DNA of 64,000 bases, taken from contig NZ_CP159290.1 of NCBI RefSeq assembly GCF_040448685.1, positions 620,001 to 684,000 of the forward strand, in the 5' to 3' direction. Every line of letters starts with the position of its first letter. The stretch's first letter is position 1. Made by a program: the position numbers and the translations under genes. Positions 35,517 to 46,500 of this stretch are shown here, piece after piece. The notes beneath the pieces are model-generated. The model saw nothing but the letters and a program-made list of their open reading frames with translations, was not told where the DNA came from and searched no databases. This DNA comes from Cellulosimicrobium sp. ES-005. Its GTDB lineage: Bacteria; Actinomycetota; Actinomycetes; Actinomycetales; Cellulomonadaceae.

Positions 35517-36454
35517 TCGGCGTCGCGCGCGGGGGAGTGGTCCCGCCGGCCGCGCCCCGGCAGGAGGCGATGACGGCGCCGAGGGCTCGCGGCGTCGTCG
35601 GGCACCGGGACGAGCCGCGGCGGCGCGTCCTCGACCGGAGACTCGACGACCTCCAGGAGCCGCCCGAACACCGACGGCGGCGGCCCGAACGCGCGCCGGG
35701 ACTGGCCGATCACGCCGTGCCCGAGCGCGCGCGCCCCGGCGACGCCGACGACCGCCCCGACCCCGAACGGGACGAGGCGCCCGATCGCGAGGCCGGACTG
35801 CTTGGCGAGCTGGGTGCGCAGGAAGCGGTTGCCGAGCGCCTTGTTCACCTTGACGAGCGTCCCGGCGGGCATGCTCGTGAGCAGGACCTTGCCCCACGCG
35901 AGGCCCGAGCCCTGGGTCGCGCGCTCGACGTCGCGCGCGCCCTTCTCGCCGAGCACCGTGGCGAGGAGCAGGGCGCGGCGGCGTGCGACGTCGTCCACGG
36001 CGATCCCGTGCACGTCCGCGACGGCGAGCGCGAACGCCGCCGACGACGCGAAGAACGTCGCGATGTCGCTCGACGTCAACGCGATCCCGACACCCGTCCC
36101 GACCGCCGGGAAGGCCGCCGCCGCACCGACGGCGCCGCCCGCGGCCTGGATGACGAGCAGGTACTCGCGCTCGAGGATCCGCACGATCTGGGCGGGGCTC
36201 GCCTCCGGGTTCCGGCGTCGTACGCCGTCCACGTGCGACCGGATGACGTGGGAGGGGATGGTCACGGCCTTGTCGAGCGCCGCGTCGAGCAGCGGCGTGG
36301 GCCGGTAGGCGGCCCAGTCCGTCGCGTCGACGGCCGCGTCCTGGGGCGCCCGGACGGCGCGACGACCCCGCCGCGCGACGGCGTCCGACGTGGGGGTCCC
36401 CCGGGGGTCCCACGTCCCGTAGTCCGGCGTACCGGACGGCTGCTCGTGCGCCAT
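35513..36454 (-). CDS. conserved actinobacterial membrane protein (EcsC-like?)
   Basis: A 313-residue protein. 'YRPTPLLDAALDKAVTIPSHVIRSHVDGVRRRNPEASPAQIVRILEREYL' (split) leads into hydrophobic segments 'AAGGAVGAAAAFPAVGTGVGIAL', 'FFASSAAFALAVADVHG' and 'GLAIGRLVPFGVGAVVGVAGARALG'. The pattern of Ala/Gly-rich helices after a conserved charged region recalls EcsC-like proteins, but I am not certain. The last 50 residues are charged and unconserved. GGGAGG lies just upstream; two adjacent start codons (36457, 36454) are possible. Confidence 0.75.
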   Translation of the reverse strand: MAHEQPSGTPDYGTWDPRGTPTSDAVARRGRRAVRAPQDAAVDATDWAAYRPTPLLDAALDKAVTIPSHVIRSHVDGVRRRNPEASPAQIVRILEREYLLVIQAAGGAVGAAAAFPAVGTGVGIALTSSDIATFFASSAAFALAVADVHGIAVDDVARRRALLLATVLGEKGARDVERATQGSGLAWGKVLLTSMPAGTLVKVNKALGNRFLRTQLAKQSGLAIGRLVPFGVGAVVGVAGARALGHGVIGQSRRAFGPPPSVFGRLLEVVESPVEDAPPRLVPVPDDAASPRRRHRLLPGRGRRDHSPARDAE

Positions 36455-36493
36455 CACGCCTCCCGTCGTCGGTCGGGCCTCACGGCCCGGTCG

Positions 36494-36988
36494 TCACTCG
36501 ACGCTGCCGCCCGGCTGCTGGAACACCGTGTGCACGGTCGCGCCGGCCTTGATCGTCCGTCCCACTGTGCAGGTCTTCTCGATCGCCCGCTCGGCGACCG
36601 TGAGCAGGCGCTCGCGCGCCTCGTCGTCGAGCGAGGAGAGGTCGATCTCGAACCGCTCCGTGATCTCGGGGTAGCGGTCCTCGGGCAGGTCCTTGACGCC
36701 CTCGGCGTGGATCGTCACCGCGTAGTCGTCGCCCAGGCGGCGCGCGAACGTGCGGTCCGAGCTCATGCCGGCGCACGCGGCCAGCGCGATCTTCAGCAGC
36801 TCGCCCGGCGTGAACACCGCACCCGCGCTCGCGGGGCCGATGAGCACCTGGGCACCGCGCGCGGAGTAGCCGGTGTACGTGCGCACGCCCGTGCGCTCGA
36901 CCCACAGGGCGTCCGTGGGAGACGGCGACGACGGGGCGATCTCGTCGGTGCCCGTCTGCGGGGTCGTGGTGGCTGGCTCGGTCGTCAT
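36494..36988 (-). CDS. OsmC/Ohr-family thiol peroxidase-like protein
   Basis: A 164-residue protein. The two Cys residues that carry out peroxide reduction in OsmC/Ohr are present in 'LKIALAACAGMSSDR' and 'AIEKTCTVGRTIKAG', with the usual spacing. 'YTGYSARGAQVLIG' and 'FTPGELL' are also typical. It should reduce organic hydroperoxides in the cytoplasm. The first 30 residues are a Thr/Pro-rich extension. GAGGA precedes the ATG at 36988. Confidence 0.9.
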   Translation of the reverse strand: MTTEPATTTPQTGTDEIAPSSPSPTDALWVERTGVRTYTGYSARGAQVLIGPASAGAVFTPGELLKIALAACAGMSSDRTFARRLGDDYAVTIHAEGVKDLPEDRYPEITERFEIDLSSLDDEARERLLTVAERAIEKTCTVGRTIKAGATVHTVFQQPGGSVE

Positions 36989-37095
36989 GCGTCGATCCTC
37001 GCACTCGTGCGGTGCCGGTGCGCTCGTCGCCCACCGGTCGGTCGCCCGGAGAACGCGGACGGCGGTCGCGTGATTCCCCGTCCCGGACGGCGGTC

Positions 37096-38502
37096 TCAGG
37101 CCGCGCGGAGAGGTCCGGGCACCGTGGGTTCCGGTGCCGGCCGCGCCGGCGCCGTCGTGGCGCTCGTGGGGGCGGCGCTCGCCGTCGCCCCGGCGACGAA
37201 CGCCGCGCGAGGGCGCTGCACCGCGGCGAGCGAGACGACGTCGCGCCCGAACAGCGCGCCCGTCGCCCACACGGCGAGCACGCGGGCCGTGCGCTCCCCG
37301 GTCGGGATGGCGAGCACGTGGTAGCCGCGGTGCATGAGCCACGCGAGGCGCCCGCGCACGACGAGCCGGCGGTACTCGAACACCCCCGAGCCGAGACCGA
37401 GCGTCGCGACGACGCCGAGGCTGCCGTGCACGTACGGTCGCGTGGCCCGACCGCGCCGGGCCGCGACGAGGTTGCGCGCCAGGCGCCGACCCTGCCGCAC
37501 GGCGTGCTGCGCGTTGGGGACGGTGAGCGCGCCCGGCCGGGGGACCGCGAGGTCGGGCACGGCGGCGCCGTCGCCCGCGGCCCAGGCGTCGGGGACGGTG
37601 TCGTCCACCGTCCCGACGCGCAGGTCCGGTCGGGTGACGAGGTAGCCGCGCGCGTCCACCGGCAGGTCGGTGTGCGTCGCGACGACGGGGTTCGCCGCGT
37701 TGCCCGCCGTCCACACGAGCAGCCCCGTGGCGAACGACTCGCCCGTCGAGAGCGTCACGACCCCACCCTCGGCGGACACGATGCCCGTCTCGAGGTGCAC
37801 GTGCGCACCCCGGCGCTCGAGCTCGCGCACGACCCACCGCCCCGGACGCTCCGTCACCTCCGGCAGGAGGCGCGGGGTGCGCTCGACGAGGTGGAACAGC
37901 AGCTCCGCCGGGTCGATCTCGGGGTAGACGCGCGTGAGGTCGTGCGCGAGCGACAGGAGCTCGGCGAACCCCTCCACGCCGGAGAACCCGCCGCCGACGA
38001 ACGTCACCGTGAGCAGCCGCTCGCGCTCCGGGCCCGGGGGCAGGCTCGCCGCGCGGTCGAACGACGTGAGCATCCGGTCGCGGATCGCGACGGCCTCCTC
38101 GACGTGCTTCATGCCGATCGCGTGCTCGGCGACGCCCGGCACGGCGAAGACGCGCGTCACCGCGCCCGCGGTCACGACGACCGTGTCGTACGTCAGGTCG
38201 TACTGCTCGCCCGAGCGCGGCCGCACGACGACCGTGCGGCGCGCGTGGTCCACGCGCTCGACCGTCCCGTCGACCAGGCGCGTGCGGCGCAGGTGGCCCC
38301 GGTGCGCGACGGCGGCGTGGCGCGCCTCGACCGAGCCCGCGACGACCTCCGGCAGGAACGGCTGGTAGGTCATGTACGGGCGCGGGTCGACCAGGACCAC
38401 CTCGACCTCGCCGCGGCGCAGCTCGCGCCGCAGGCGCTTCTCGAGCTCCCGGGCCGCCGTGAACCCGGCGTAGCCCCCACCGACGACCACGATGCGTTCC
38501 AT
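37096..38502 (-). CDS. ndh: type II NADH dehydrogenase-like flavoprotein (NDH-2)
   Basis: A 468-residue FAD oxidoreductase. The FAD motif 'IVVVGGGYAGFTAARELE' is at the N-terminus, 'YDTVVVTAGAVTRVFAVPGV' near 110, the NADH-binding motif 'LLTVTFVGGGFSGVEGFAELL' near 165, and the second FAD motif 'DAWAAGDGAAVPD' near 305. The C-terminal 'LAWLMHRGYHVLAIPTGERTARVLAVW' (split) is the amphipathic membrane anchor region of NDH-2. It would oxidise NADH and reduce menaquinone without proton pumping. GGAGG lies five bases before the ATG at 38502. Confidence 0.87.
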   Translation of the reverse strand: MERIVVVGGGYAGFTAARELEKRLRRELRRGEVEVVLVDPRPYMTYQPFLPEVVAGSVEARHAAVAHRGHLRRTRLVDGTVERVDHARRTVVVRPRSGEQYDLTYDTVVVTAGAVTRVFAVPGVAEHAIGMKHVEEAVAIRDRMLTSFDRAASLPPGPERERLLTVTFVGGGFSGVEGFAELLSLAHDLTRVYPEIDPAELLFHLVERTPRLLPEVTERPGRWVVRELERRGAHVHLETGIVSAEGGVVTLSTGESFATGLLVWTAGNAANPVVATHTDLPVDARGYLVTRPDLRVGTVDDTVPDAWAAGDGAAVPDLAVPRPGALTVPNAQHAVRQGRRLARNLVAARRGRATRPYVHGSLGVVATLGLGSGVFEYRRLVVRGRLAWLMHRGYHVLAIPTGERTARVLAVWATGALFGRDVVSLAAVQRPRAAFVAGATASAAPTSATTAPARPAPEPTVPGPLRAA

Positions 38503-38552
38503 CACTGCCTCCTGTGCCCACGAGCGTCCGGTCCGGCGCTCTACCCCTCTGA

Positions 38553-40169
<1,617 letters not shown>

Positions 40170-40183
40170 CCGCCCACAACCCG

Positions 40184-41134
40184 TCAGGCGAGGGCGTCGA
40201 GGACGAGGTCCCAGAAGCGGGTGTGGTCGAGGGTGACCGCGACCTGCGTACGGCACTCGTCGGGCCCGGGCTCGTCGCCGCGCAGGTCCGCGACCGTCAT
40301 GCCGGTGGTCAGCGCGCCATGGAGCTCGACGTCCAGCGGGGCACGGCGCGTCGTCATGACCTCCGGGTCGATCACGCACGCGACGGCGCACGGGTCGTGG
40401 ACGGGCGGGTAGAGGAAGCCCTGCGCCGAGCGGTACGTCGCGCCGTAGAAGTCGAGCAGCTCGCCGACGAACCGGGCGGCCGTGGTGTCGAGCGCGGAGA
40501 GCCGGTCGCGCACGTCCGGCGTCGCGACGGCCTGGTGGGTGAGGTCCAGGCCGACCATCGTCACCGGCCACGGCTCGTGCAGCACGACGTGAGCCGCCTC
40601 CGGGTCGGCGAGCACGTTGAACTCCGCGACCGGCGTGCGGTTGCCCCCGTGGTAGCCCCCGCCCATCATCACGACCTCCCGCACGCGCGGCACGATGCGC
40701 GGCTCCCGGCGCGCCGCCATCGCGACGTTCGTCAGCGGCCCCGTCGGCACGAGGGTGATCTCGCCGGGCTCGGCGCCCATGACCGTCTCCACGATGAGGT
40801 CGACCGCGTGGCGGCGGTCGACGGCGCGGCGCGGGGCGGGCAGGACCGGCCCGTCCATCCCGGACTCGCCGTGGATGTCCGGTGCGACGATCCGCGGCCG
40901 GACGAGCGGCCGGTCGCACCCGGCCGCGACCGGGACGTCGATCCCCGCGAGCTCGGCGACGGCGAGCGCGTTGCGCGCGACCTTCTCCAGCGTCTGGTTC
41001 CCGGCGACCGTCGTCACGGCCACGAGGTCGACGGCGGGGCTGCCGTGCGCGAGCAGCATCGCGATCGCGTCGTCGTGGCCAGGGTCGCAGTCGAGGAGGA
41101 CGCGGCGTGGCGCGTCGGCACGTCCGGTGGGCAT
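40184..41134 (-). CDS. inosine-uridine-type nucleoside hydrolase
   Basis: A 316-residue hydrolase with the family calcium-binding motif 'LLDCDPGHDDAIAMLLA' at the N-terminus. 'TTVAGNQTLEKVARNALAVAELAG' (split), 'GPLTNVAMAARREPRI', 'VVMMGGGYHGGNRTPVAEFNVLADPEAAHVVL' (split) and 'HDPCAVACVIDPEV' follow, all standard. It cleaves ribonucleosides to base and ribose, probably with the permease at 18.8 kb serving the same salvage pathway. It is convergent with folA, leaving only 14 bases between the ends. Confidence 0.95.
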   Translation of the reverse strand: MPTGRADAPRRVLLDCDPGHDDAIAMLLAHGSPAVDLVAVTTVAGNQTLEKVARNALAVAELAGIDVPVAAGCDRPLVRPRIVAPDIHGESGMDGPVLPAPRRAVDRRHAVDLIVETVMGAEPGEITLVPTGPLTNVAMAARREPRIVPRVREVVMMGGGYHGGNRTPVAEFNVLADPEAAHVVLHEPWPVTMVGLDLTHQAVATPDVRDRLSALDTTAARFVGELLDFYGATYRSAQGFLYPPVHDPCAVACVIDPEVMTTRRAPLDVELHGALTTGMTVADLRGDEPGPDECRTQVAVTLDHTRFWDLVLDALA

Positions 41135-41220
41135 GGGCCCATCCTCGCCCGCCGGCCCCGCTCCGGCCCGGTGGCCACCGCCGGCGCGGGCGCGCTTCGC
41201 CTCCGACGGTCGCCGACGGC

Positions 41221-41226
41221 TAGGCT
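41221..41226 (+). promoter_or_regulatory. -10 box of tRNA-Arg
   Basis: TAGGCT lies 27 bases before the tRNA. No convincing -35 box is seen. Confidence 0.35.
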
Positions 41227-41253
41227 GTCCTCCGGCCCGTTCCCCGGGGCCGC

Positions 41254-41326
41254 GCGCCTGTAGCTCAGGGGATAGAGCACCGCTCTCCTAAAGCGGGTGT
41301 CGCCAGTTCGAATCTGGCCAGGCGCA
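41254..41326 (+). tRNA. tRNA-Arg(CCT)
   Basis: A complete cloverleaf: acceptor GCGCCTG pairs with CAGGCGC, D-arm GCTC-GAGC, anticodon stem CCGCT/AGCGG around a CTCCTAA loop (anticodon CCT), and T-arm with TTCGAAT. Discriminator A; the CCA end is not encoded. It reads the rare AGG codon. Confidence 0.96.
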
Positions 41327-41340
41327 CCGAACGACACCGT

Positions 41341-41355
41341 GCTCGCCGGGCGAGC
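41341..41355 (+). terminator. short hairpin after tRNA-Arg
   Basis: GCTCGC and GCGAGC pair around a three-base loop 15 bases after the tRNA. It also lies just beyond the end of the convergent lipoprotein gene. Confidence 0.4.
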
Positions 41356-41359
41356 CTGC

Positions 41360-41734
41360 TCAGCCGACGACGCGGACGGCGAGCACCTGGCACTGCACCG
41401 GGGACGACTCCGCGCAGACGTCGGCCCACACCTCGACGACGTCACCGTCGTCCAGGGCGTCGCCGTCGACCCGCCCGCCGTCCGCGTCCAGGACGACGGT
41501 GCTCGCGGACAGGAGTGCCATGCCCTCGTAGTAGGGGTCGGAGGCGTCGACGAGCCGCGGACCGCCGTCGTCGCGGTCGACGGCCCCGGCGACGTCCGCG
41601 GACCGGTCCGGCGGCACGGCGGGCCCGTCGGGGCGGTCGGCCGTGCACCCGGCCAGCGCCAGGGCGAGCGCGGTCACGAGGGGGAGCGCGAGGGCGGTCG
41701 CGCGACGGGTGGTGGCGTGGGGAGACCGGCGCAT
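41360..41734 (-). CDS. small lipoprotein, possible OB-fold
   Basis: A 124-residue protein with a basic N-terminus, hydrophobic core and a lipobox 'LALALAGC', so it should be lipid-anchored outside the membrane. The mature part ends in 'VVLDADGG', 'LDDGDVVEVWADVCAESSPVQCQVLAVRVVG' (split), which looks like a DUF3221-type beta-barrel, with two Cys that may form a disulphide. GGGAGG lies eight bases before the ATG. Role unknown. Confidence 0.75.
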   Translation of the reverse strand: MRRSPHATTRRATALALPLVTALALALAGCTADRPDGPAVPPDRSADVAGAVDRDDGGPRLVDASDPYYEGMALLSASTVVLDADGGRVDGDALDDGDVVEVWADVCAESSPVQCQVLAVRVVG

Positions 41735-41774
41735 CCTCGGATCCTCCCACCGCCGTCGTGCGGCCGGAACGGTC

Positions 41775-42827
41775 CTACGCGGACGCGGACGCGGGCGTGG
41801 ACGGCGCGGGGGTCGGCGCCGTGCCGGTGCTCCCGCCCGTCTCTGCCTCGGCGCCCTCACCCGTTCCCGCGCCGGTCCCCTCGCCCGTGCCGGGGTCGGG
41901 CGTGGACGAGGGACCGGGGTCCGGCGTCGTCGGGTCCGGCGAGGGCTCCTGGGTGGGGCTCTCGGTGGGGTCCGGGGTCGGGGTCGTCGACGGCTCGTCC
42001 GTCGGCGTCGTCGACGGGGTCGGGGCAGGGTCCTGGGTCGGCACGGTCGACGGGTCCACGGCCGGGCCCGACGGCGGGGGCGTCGCGGGAGCGTCGGTCC
42101 CGGTCGAGCGCTCGCGGCTGATCGTCGTCCCTGAGCCCTCCACGCCTCGCACGGCGTCCGAGATCGGCTTGCCGATCGCGAGCTCGACCACGAGGACGAC
42201 ACCCATCACCACGACGAACAACGCGAGCGCCGACACGGTCAGGACCCGCCCGCGGCCGTAGCGGTCGACGAGCCGCAGCCAGGCGTTCTGCGGCTGCTCC
42301 GGGGCCACGGGGTCGCCGTCGGCCTCTTCGGTGGCGTCGCCGCCCGGAGCGAGGGCGCCCGTCGCCCCCGTGCCCGACCCCGCGTCCGGCGCCGAGCCGT
42401 CCACGACGACCGTCCCGCGCGGCACGCTCGCGACGGCGGTCGTGACGGTGGTGGTCGTGGCGCGGTCGCGGGGGGTGCTCCCGCCGGTGGTCACCTGCAC
42501 GACCTTGCCGACGACGGGCACGAGCTGCTCGCGCGTCTTCTGGATCGAGCGCGTGTAGACGTAGTTCGCGACGACGGTGAGGGCGCTCGCGATGCCGGCG
42601 CCGATGATCGTCCCTGCGGTCCCGAAGTACGACAGCAGCACCGTGGTGCTCACGGCGGCGAGCGCGCTCGCGACGACCTGCGTGAGGGAGAGCCGGGCCG
42701 GGGCCTCGCGCTCCTTCGCGGGCGCGGTCTCCGCGGCGGCACGTCCTGCCTCGCGGCCGGCGTCGTGGGTCGCGGGGCGCGGGGCGGAGTCGTCGCTGTC
42801 GGGGCGGGGTGCGGGGGGTGTCGTCAC
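41775..42827 (-). CDS. membrane protein with Pro/Thr/Ser-rich extracellular tail
   Basis: A 350-residue protein. An unstructured N-terminal 45 residues is followed by two hydrophobic segments ('VVASALAAVSTTVLLSYFG', 'TIIGAGIASALTVVANYVYT'), the conserved 'RSIQKTREQLVPVVGKVV', a cytoplasmic loop, a third segment near 195-220 ('VLTVSALALFVVVMGVVLVVELAIG', split), and an extracellular tail of 110 residues with many PTP, PDP and PSP repeats. The tail may span the wall. No family is recognised. The two minus-strand genes here are about 40 bases apart and may be one operon. Confidence 0.78.
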   Translation of the reverse strand: MTTPPAPRPDSDDSAPRPATHDAGREAGRAAAETAPAKEREAPARLSLTQVVASALAAVSTTVLLSYFGTAGTIIGAGIASALTVVANYVYTRSIQKTREQLVPVVGKVVQVTTGGSTPRDRATTTTVTTAVASVPRGTVVVDGSAPDAGSGTGATGALAPGGDATEEADGDPVAPEQPQNAWLRLVDRYGRGRVLTVSALALFVVVMGVVLVVELAIGKPISDAVRGVEGSGTTISRERSTGTDAPATPPPSGPAVDPSTVPTQDPAPTPSTTPTDEPSTTPTPDPTESPTQEPSPDPTTPDPGPSSTPDPGTGEGTGAGTGEGAEAETGGSTGTAPTPAPSTPASASA

Positions 42828-43587
42828 GTGGTGCGGGTCTCCGGTCGTCGGCGGGCAGGACCGCCCGCCGCCACCGGCCGTGGACGACGGCCGCGCGCCA
42901 GGGACCGGCGTCGGGCCACGGGCGTCCTCCCACGGTAGGCCGCCCGTGTGGACCTCGCTCAGGGGCGTCGTGCCGGGGGCTCAGAGGAACGGGAGAGATC
43001 CTGTGACGCCGCCGGTCGGAGCGCCGCGGCGGTGCGCGCCGGCGTCGCTCGTCGCGTCCCCGGGCGGGACGAGGCCCGGTGCCGCGGGCGGCGACGTATC
43101 CTGCCGAGGGTCGCGTCGGCGCGTCACGGGGGTGCGCGAGGACCTCGGGGTGTGGTGTGCGCCACAGGTCGCCGCGGCCGTCGCGGCCGTCGAATTCGCG
43201 GAATCCCGCGCATGTTGTGGACGCTCGTCCAGGTGGTTCTCAGGCGCTTCTGGGTCGCGCGGGTGATTCACCCGTCCAGTGCCGTGGGCCGTGTTGACGC
43301 CTGGCATCTCGCCGTGCAAGATTGTCCTCGACAGCGCGCATCGCCTGCCCCCTGCGCGGTGCGCGCTGTTTCACACTTCTCCGGGAGAACGCCCCGGAAT
43401 AGTTCGGAACGACGGCCTCGGAACACGAATTCTCGTGATCCGGGGCCGTTCGTCGTCCTGCTTCCTCGTGGCCTCGCGCACGACCGGCGGTCGGGCGGCC
43501 CCGGCACGCCGCCGCCCGACGGTCCGGGTCGTCGACCCTCCGGCGCGCCGCGCCGGGCCTCGCGAGGCGGCCGGTTAGCGTCGGAGG
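42828..43587. other. 760-base gene-free region
   Basis: No open frame here has a convincing start, composition or homology. It holds a promoter-like pair at 43294-43322 pointing right, the palindrome CGGGTGA-T-TCACCCG at 43260-43274, and an AT-richer stretch (43310-43450) than its surroundings. An unannotated small RNA or long leader is possible. Confidence 0.4.
43294..43322 (+). promoter_or_regulatory. predicted promoter in the gene-free region
   Basis: TTGACG and CAAGAT are separated by 17 bases. It would give a transcript starting near 43329, about 260 bases before the helicase-like gene. A second, leaderless candidate (TAGCGT at 43576-43581) lies directly at that gene's GTG. Confidence 0.45.
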
Positions 43588-46500
43588 GTGAATGCCGCAG
43601 CCCGCACCAGCTCAGCCGCCCGGAGCGTGGCCGATCCTGCTCGGCTGCCCGCGACCGCTCCTGGCGAGACCGACCAGCCCTCCGCCGAGGCGGCCGACGT
43701 GACGCCGCCCCGCCCCGTGCTCGTCCCGGAGCCCACGACGGCCGACCTCGTCGACGAGGCCGTGGCGCGGTGGCGCGCCGGGCTCGTCGAGCTCGCCGGC
43801 GGGTCGTCGCTCGCCGACGTCTCGCTGCTCGGCGACGCCGTCGTCGACCTGACGGCGGCCCACCCCTCCGGCGTCGCCCAGCTCTTCGCCGGGCGGCCGA
43901 CCCGGCTCTCGAACCTGTTCCGCGAGGGCGGGTCGCTGCCCGCCGCGCGGCGCCGTGCACGGGCCGTCGTGGTCCGCGCCGCCGAGCACGCCCAGCGCTA
44001 CGGCGTCGCGCCCACGTACCTGGCGATCGGCGTGGCGACCTGGACCCAGAGCCTCTCGGCGCCGCTGGCCGAGGACGACGTCGCGGCGCTGGCCCGGGTC
44101 GCCGGCCGCGCCCCCGCGACGGTCGTCCCGAGCGGGGACGACGACGTCGTCGGCCCCGCAGCGGCAGGACCCGGCCCCGGCGACGCCACGGGCGAGGACG
44201 GTCGTGCGGTCTCCGACGAGCGGGACGGGCCCGACGGCGCGCACGTCCCCGACGCGGGTCACCGGCCCCCGGGCGCGGTCGAGGAGACCGAGCAGGAGCC
44301 GACGTCCCGCACCGTGCGCGCCCCGGTGCTCCTGCGTCCCCTGACCGTCACCCCGCGCGGGGACGGCGAGACCGACTACGAGCTGACTCTCGAGCCGACG
44401 GCAGAGATCAACCCGCTCCTCGCGCGCACGCTGCGCGCGCACGGCGCGCTCCTCGACCCCGTGACGCTCGCGCGCTCCACGTTCACCGGCGCGGGCTTCG
44501 ACCCCGGCGACGCGACCCGCCGCATCGCCGCGCTCGGCGAGGCCGTCCTCGACGACTTCGACCTGACCCACCGCGTCCTCGTCGGCACGTTCGTGCACCC
44601 GGGGCAGGTCCTCGTCGACGACCTCGACGAGCTCGCGCCCGCCCTCGAGCGGCACGAGGTCGTCGCCGCCCTCGCCGGGGACGAGCGCTCCGCGACCGCG
44701 CTGCGCACCGAGCTGCCCGCGCCGCGCGTCGGCGACGCGGACCCCGTGCACGAGCGCGGCGCCGGCGACCTCGACCCGTCCCAGCGCCACGTCGTCGACG
44801 TGCTCGCGAGCGGGTCGCACCTCTTCGTCGACGCGCCCGCCGGGTCCGACGTCGCGGGCACGCTCGCGGCCGTCGTCGCCGAGGCCGCGGCGTCGGGGCG
44901 CCACGTGCTGTACGTCCCGGGCCACCGCCGGGCCGCGGACGCGCTCCTCGCGCGGCTCGACGAGCTCGGCCTGGGCGGCCTCGTGCTCGACATCGTCCCC
45001 GAGCCGACCTGGCGCGAGACCGCGTCCCACCGCCTCCTGTCCGCGATGGCGACCGAGCCCGAGCCGGGCGAGGACGAGGACCTCGCGCGCACGCGCGACG
45101 CGCTGCTCGGCGCGCGCGCCCGGCTCGCCGGGTACATCGAGGCGCTGCACCTCGTGCGCGACCCGTGGGGAGTGTCCGCCTACGACGCGCTCCAGGCGCT
45201 CGCCCGCCTCACCGCCGAGCGACCGGCGCCCGACACCCGGGTACGCCTGACGACGGAGGTCGTGCTCGGCGTCGGGCCGCAGCGCGAGCGTGTCGCGGCG
45301 GAGCTGCGCGAGGCCGCCCTGCTCGGTGCCTTCACCACGCGCGCGACCTCGACCCCGTGGTACGGCGCCGCCCTCACGACGCCCCAGGAGGCCCACGACG
45401 CGCTCGTGCGCGTCGAGCGCCTCCGCACGCACACGCTCCCGCAGCTGCGCGCGCAGGTCGAGCAGGTCGCCCAGCGCACCGGGCTGACGCCCGCGACGAC
45501 GCTGCGGCAGTGGGGCGACCAGCTCACCATGCTCGGCGGCATGCGGGGCACGCTCGACGTGTTCCAGCCCCTCATCTTCGAGCGCACCGCGCAGGACATG
45601 GTCGAGGCGACGGCGACGAAGCAGTGGCGTGCGGAGCGCGGCATCGAGATGGGCTGGTTCGCCCGCAGGCGGCTGCACCGCCAGGCGCGCGACATGGTCC
45701 GTCCCGGCGTCCGCGTGCCCGACCTGCACGCCGCGCTCGTCGAGGTGCAGGCGCAGCGCGCGGTCTGGCAGGAGCAGTGCCCGCGCGGCGGCTGGCCCGT
45801 GCTGCCCGAGGGGCTGTCCGCGATCGAGGACACGCACGAGGCCGTGCGCATCGACGTGGAGGAGCTCGAGCCCGCGCTCGACGGGACCCCCGGTGGCCGG
45901 GACCTCCTCGACACGCCGCTCGACGCCCTCGCGGCGCGCCTCGACGCGCTCGCCGAGGACGCCGAGTCACTCGACTCCCTCCCGGCGCGCACCGCGATCC
46001 TGCGCCGGCTCACCGACCTCGGCCTCGGCGAGCTCCTCGCCGACCTCGCGGCCCGCCGCGTCGAGCCCGACTTCGTGGGCCCCGAGCTCGAGCTCGCGTG
46101 GTGGAGCTCGGTCTTCGAGCAGGTGCTCGCCCAGGACCAGGCCCTGGCCGGGCAGGACGGCGCCGGCCTCGACGCGCTCGCGCGCCGGTTCCGCGACCTC
46201 GACCGCACGCACGTCGCGTCGCTCGCGGCACCCGTCCGTGCGGCGGTCCGCGAGCACCTCGGGACCGCGATGCGCGAGCACCGCGACGAGGCCGAGGACC
46301 TGTTCACCGAGCTGCTCGAGGGTCGCCTCGTGAGCCTGCGGGAGACGGCCGAGAAGCACCCCGCCGTGCTGCGGCGCCTGCGACCCGTGCTCGTCGCCAC
46401 GCCGACCCTCGTGCCGCACCTCGTCCCCGCGACGCGCACCGTCGACCTCGTCGTCCTCGACGCGATCGAGCACGCACCCGTCGAGCTCGTGCTCTCCGCG

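Noticed and set aside
42981-43319. 112-codon minus-strand open frame in the gene-free region
   Set aside because: No Shine-Dalgarno or promoter, random composition and no recognisable motif.
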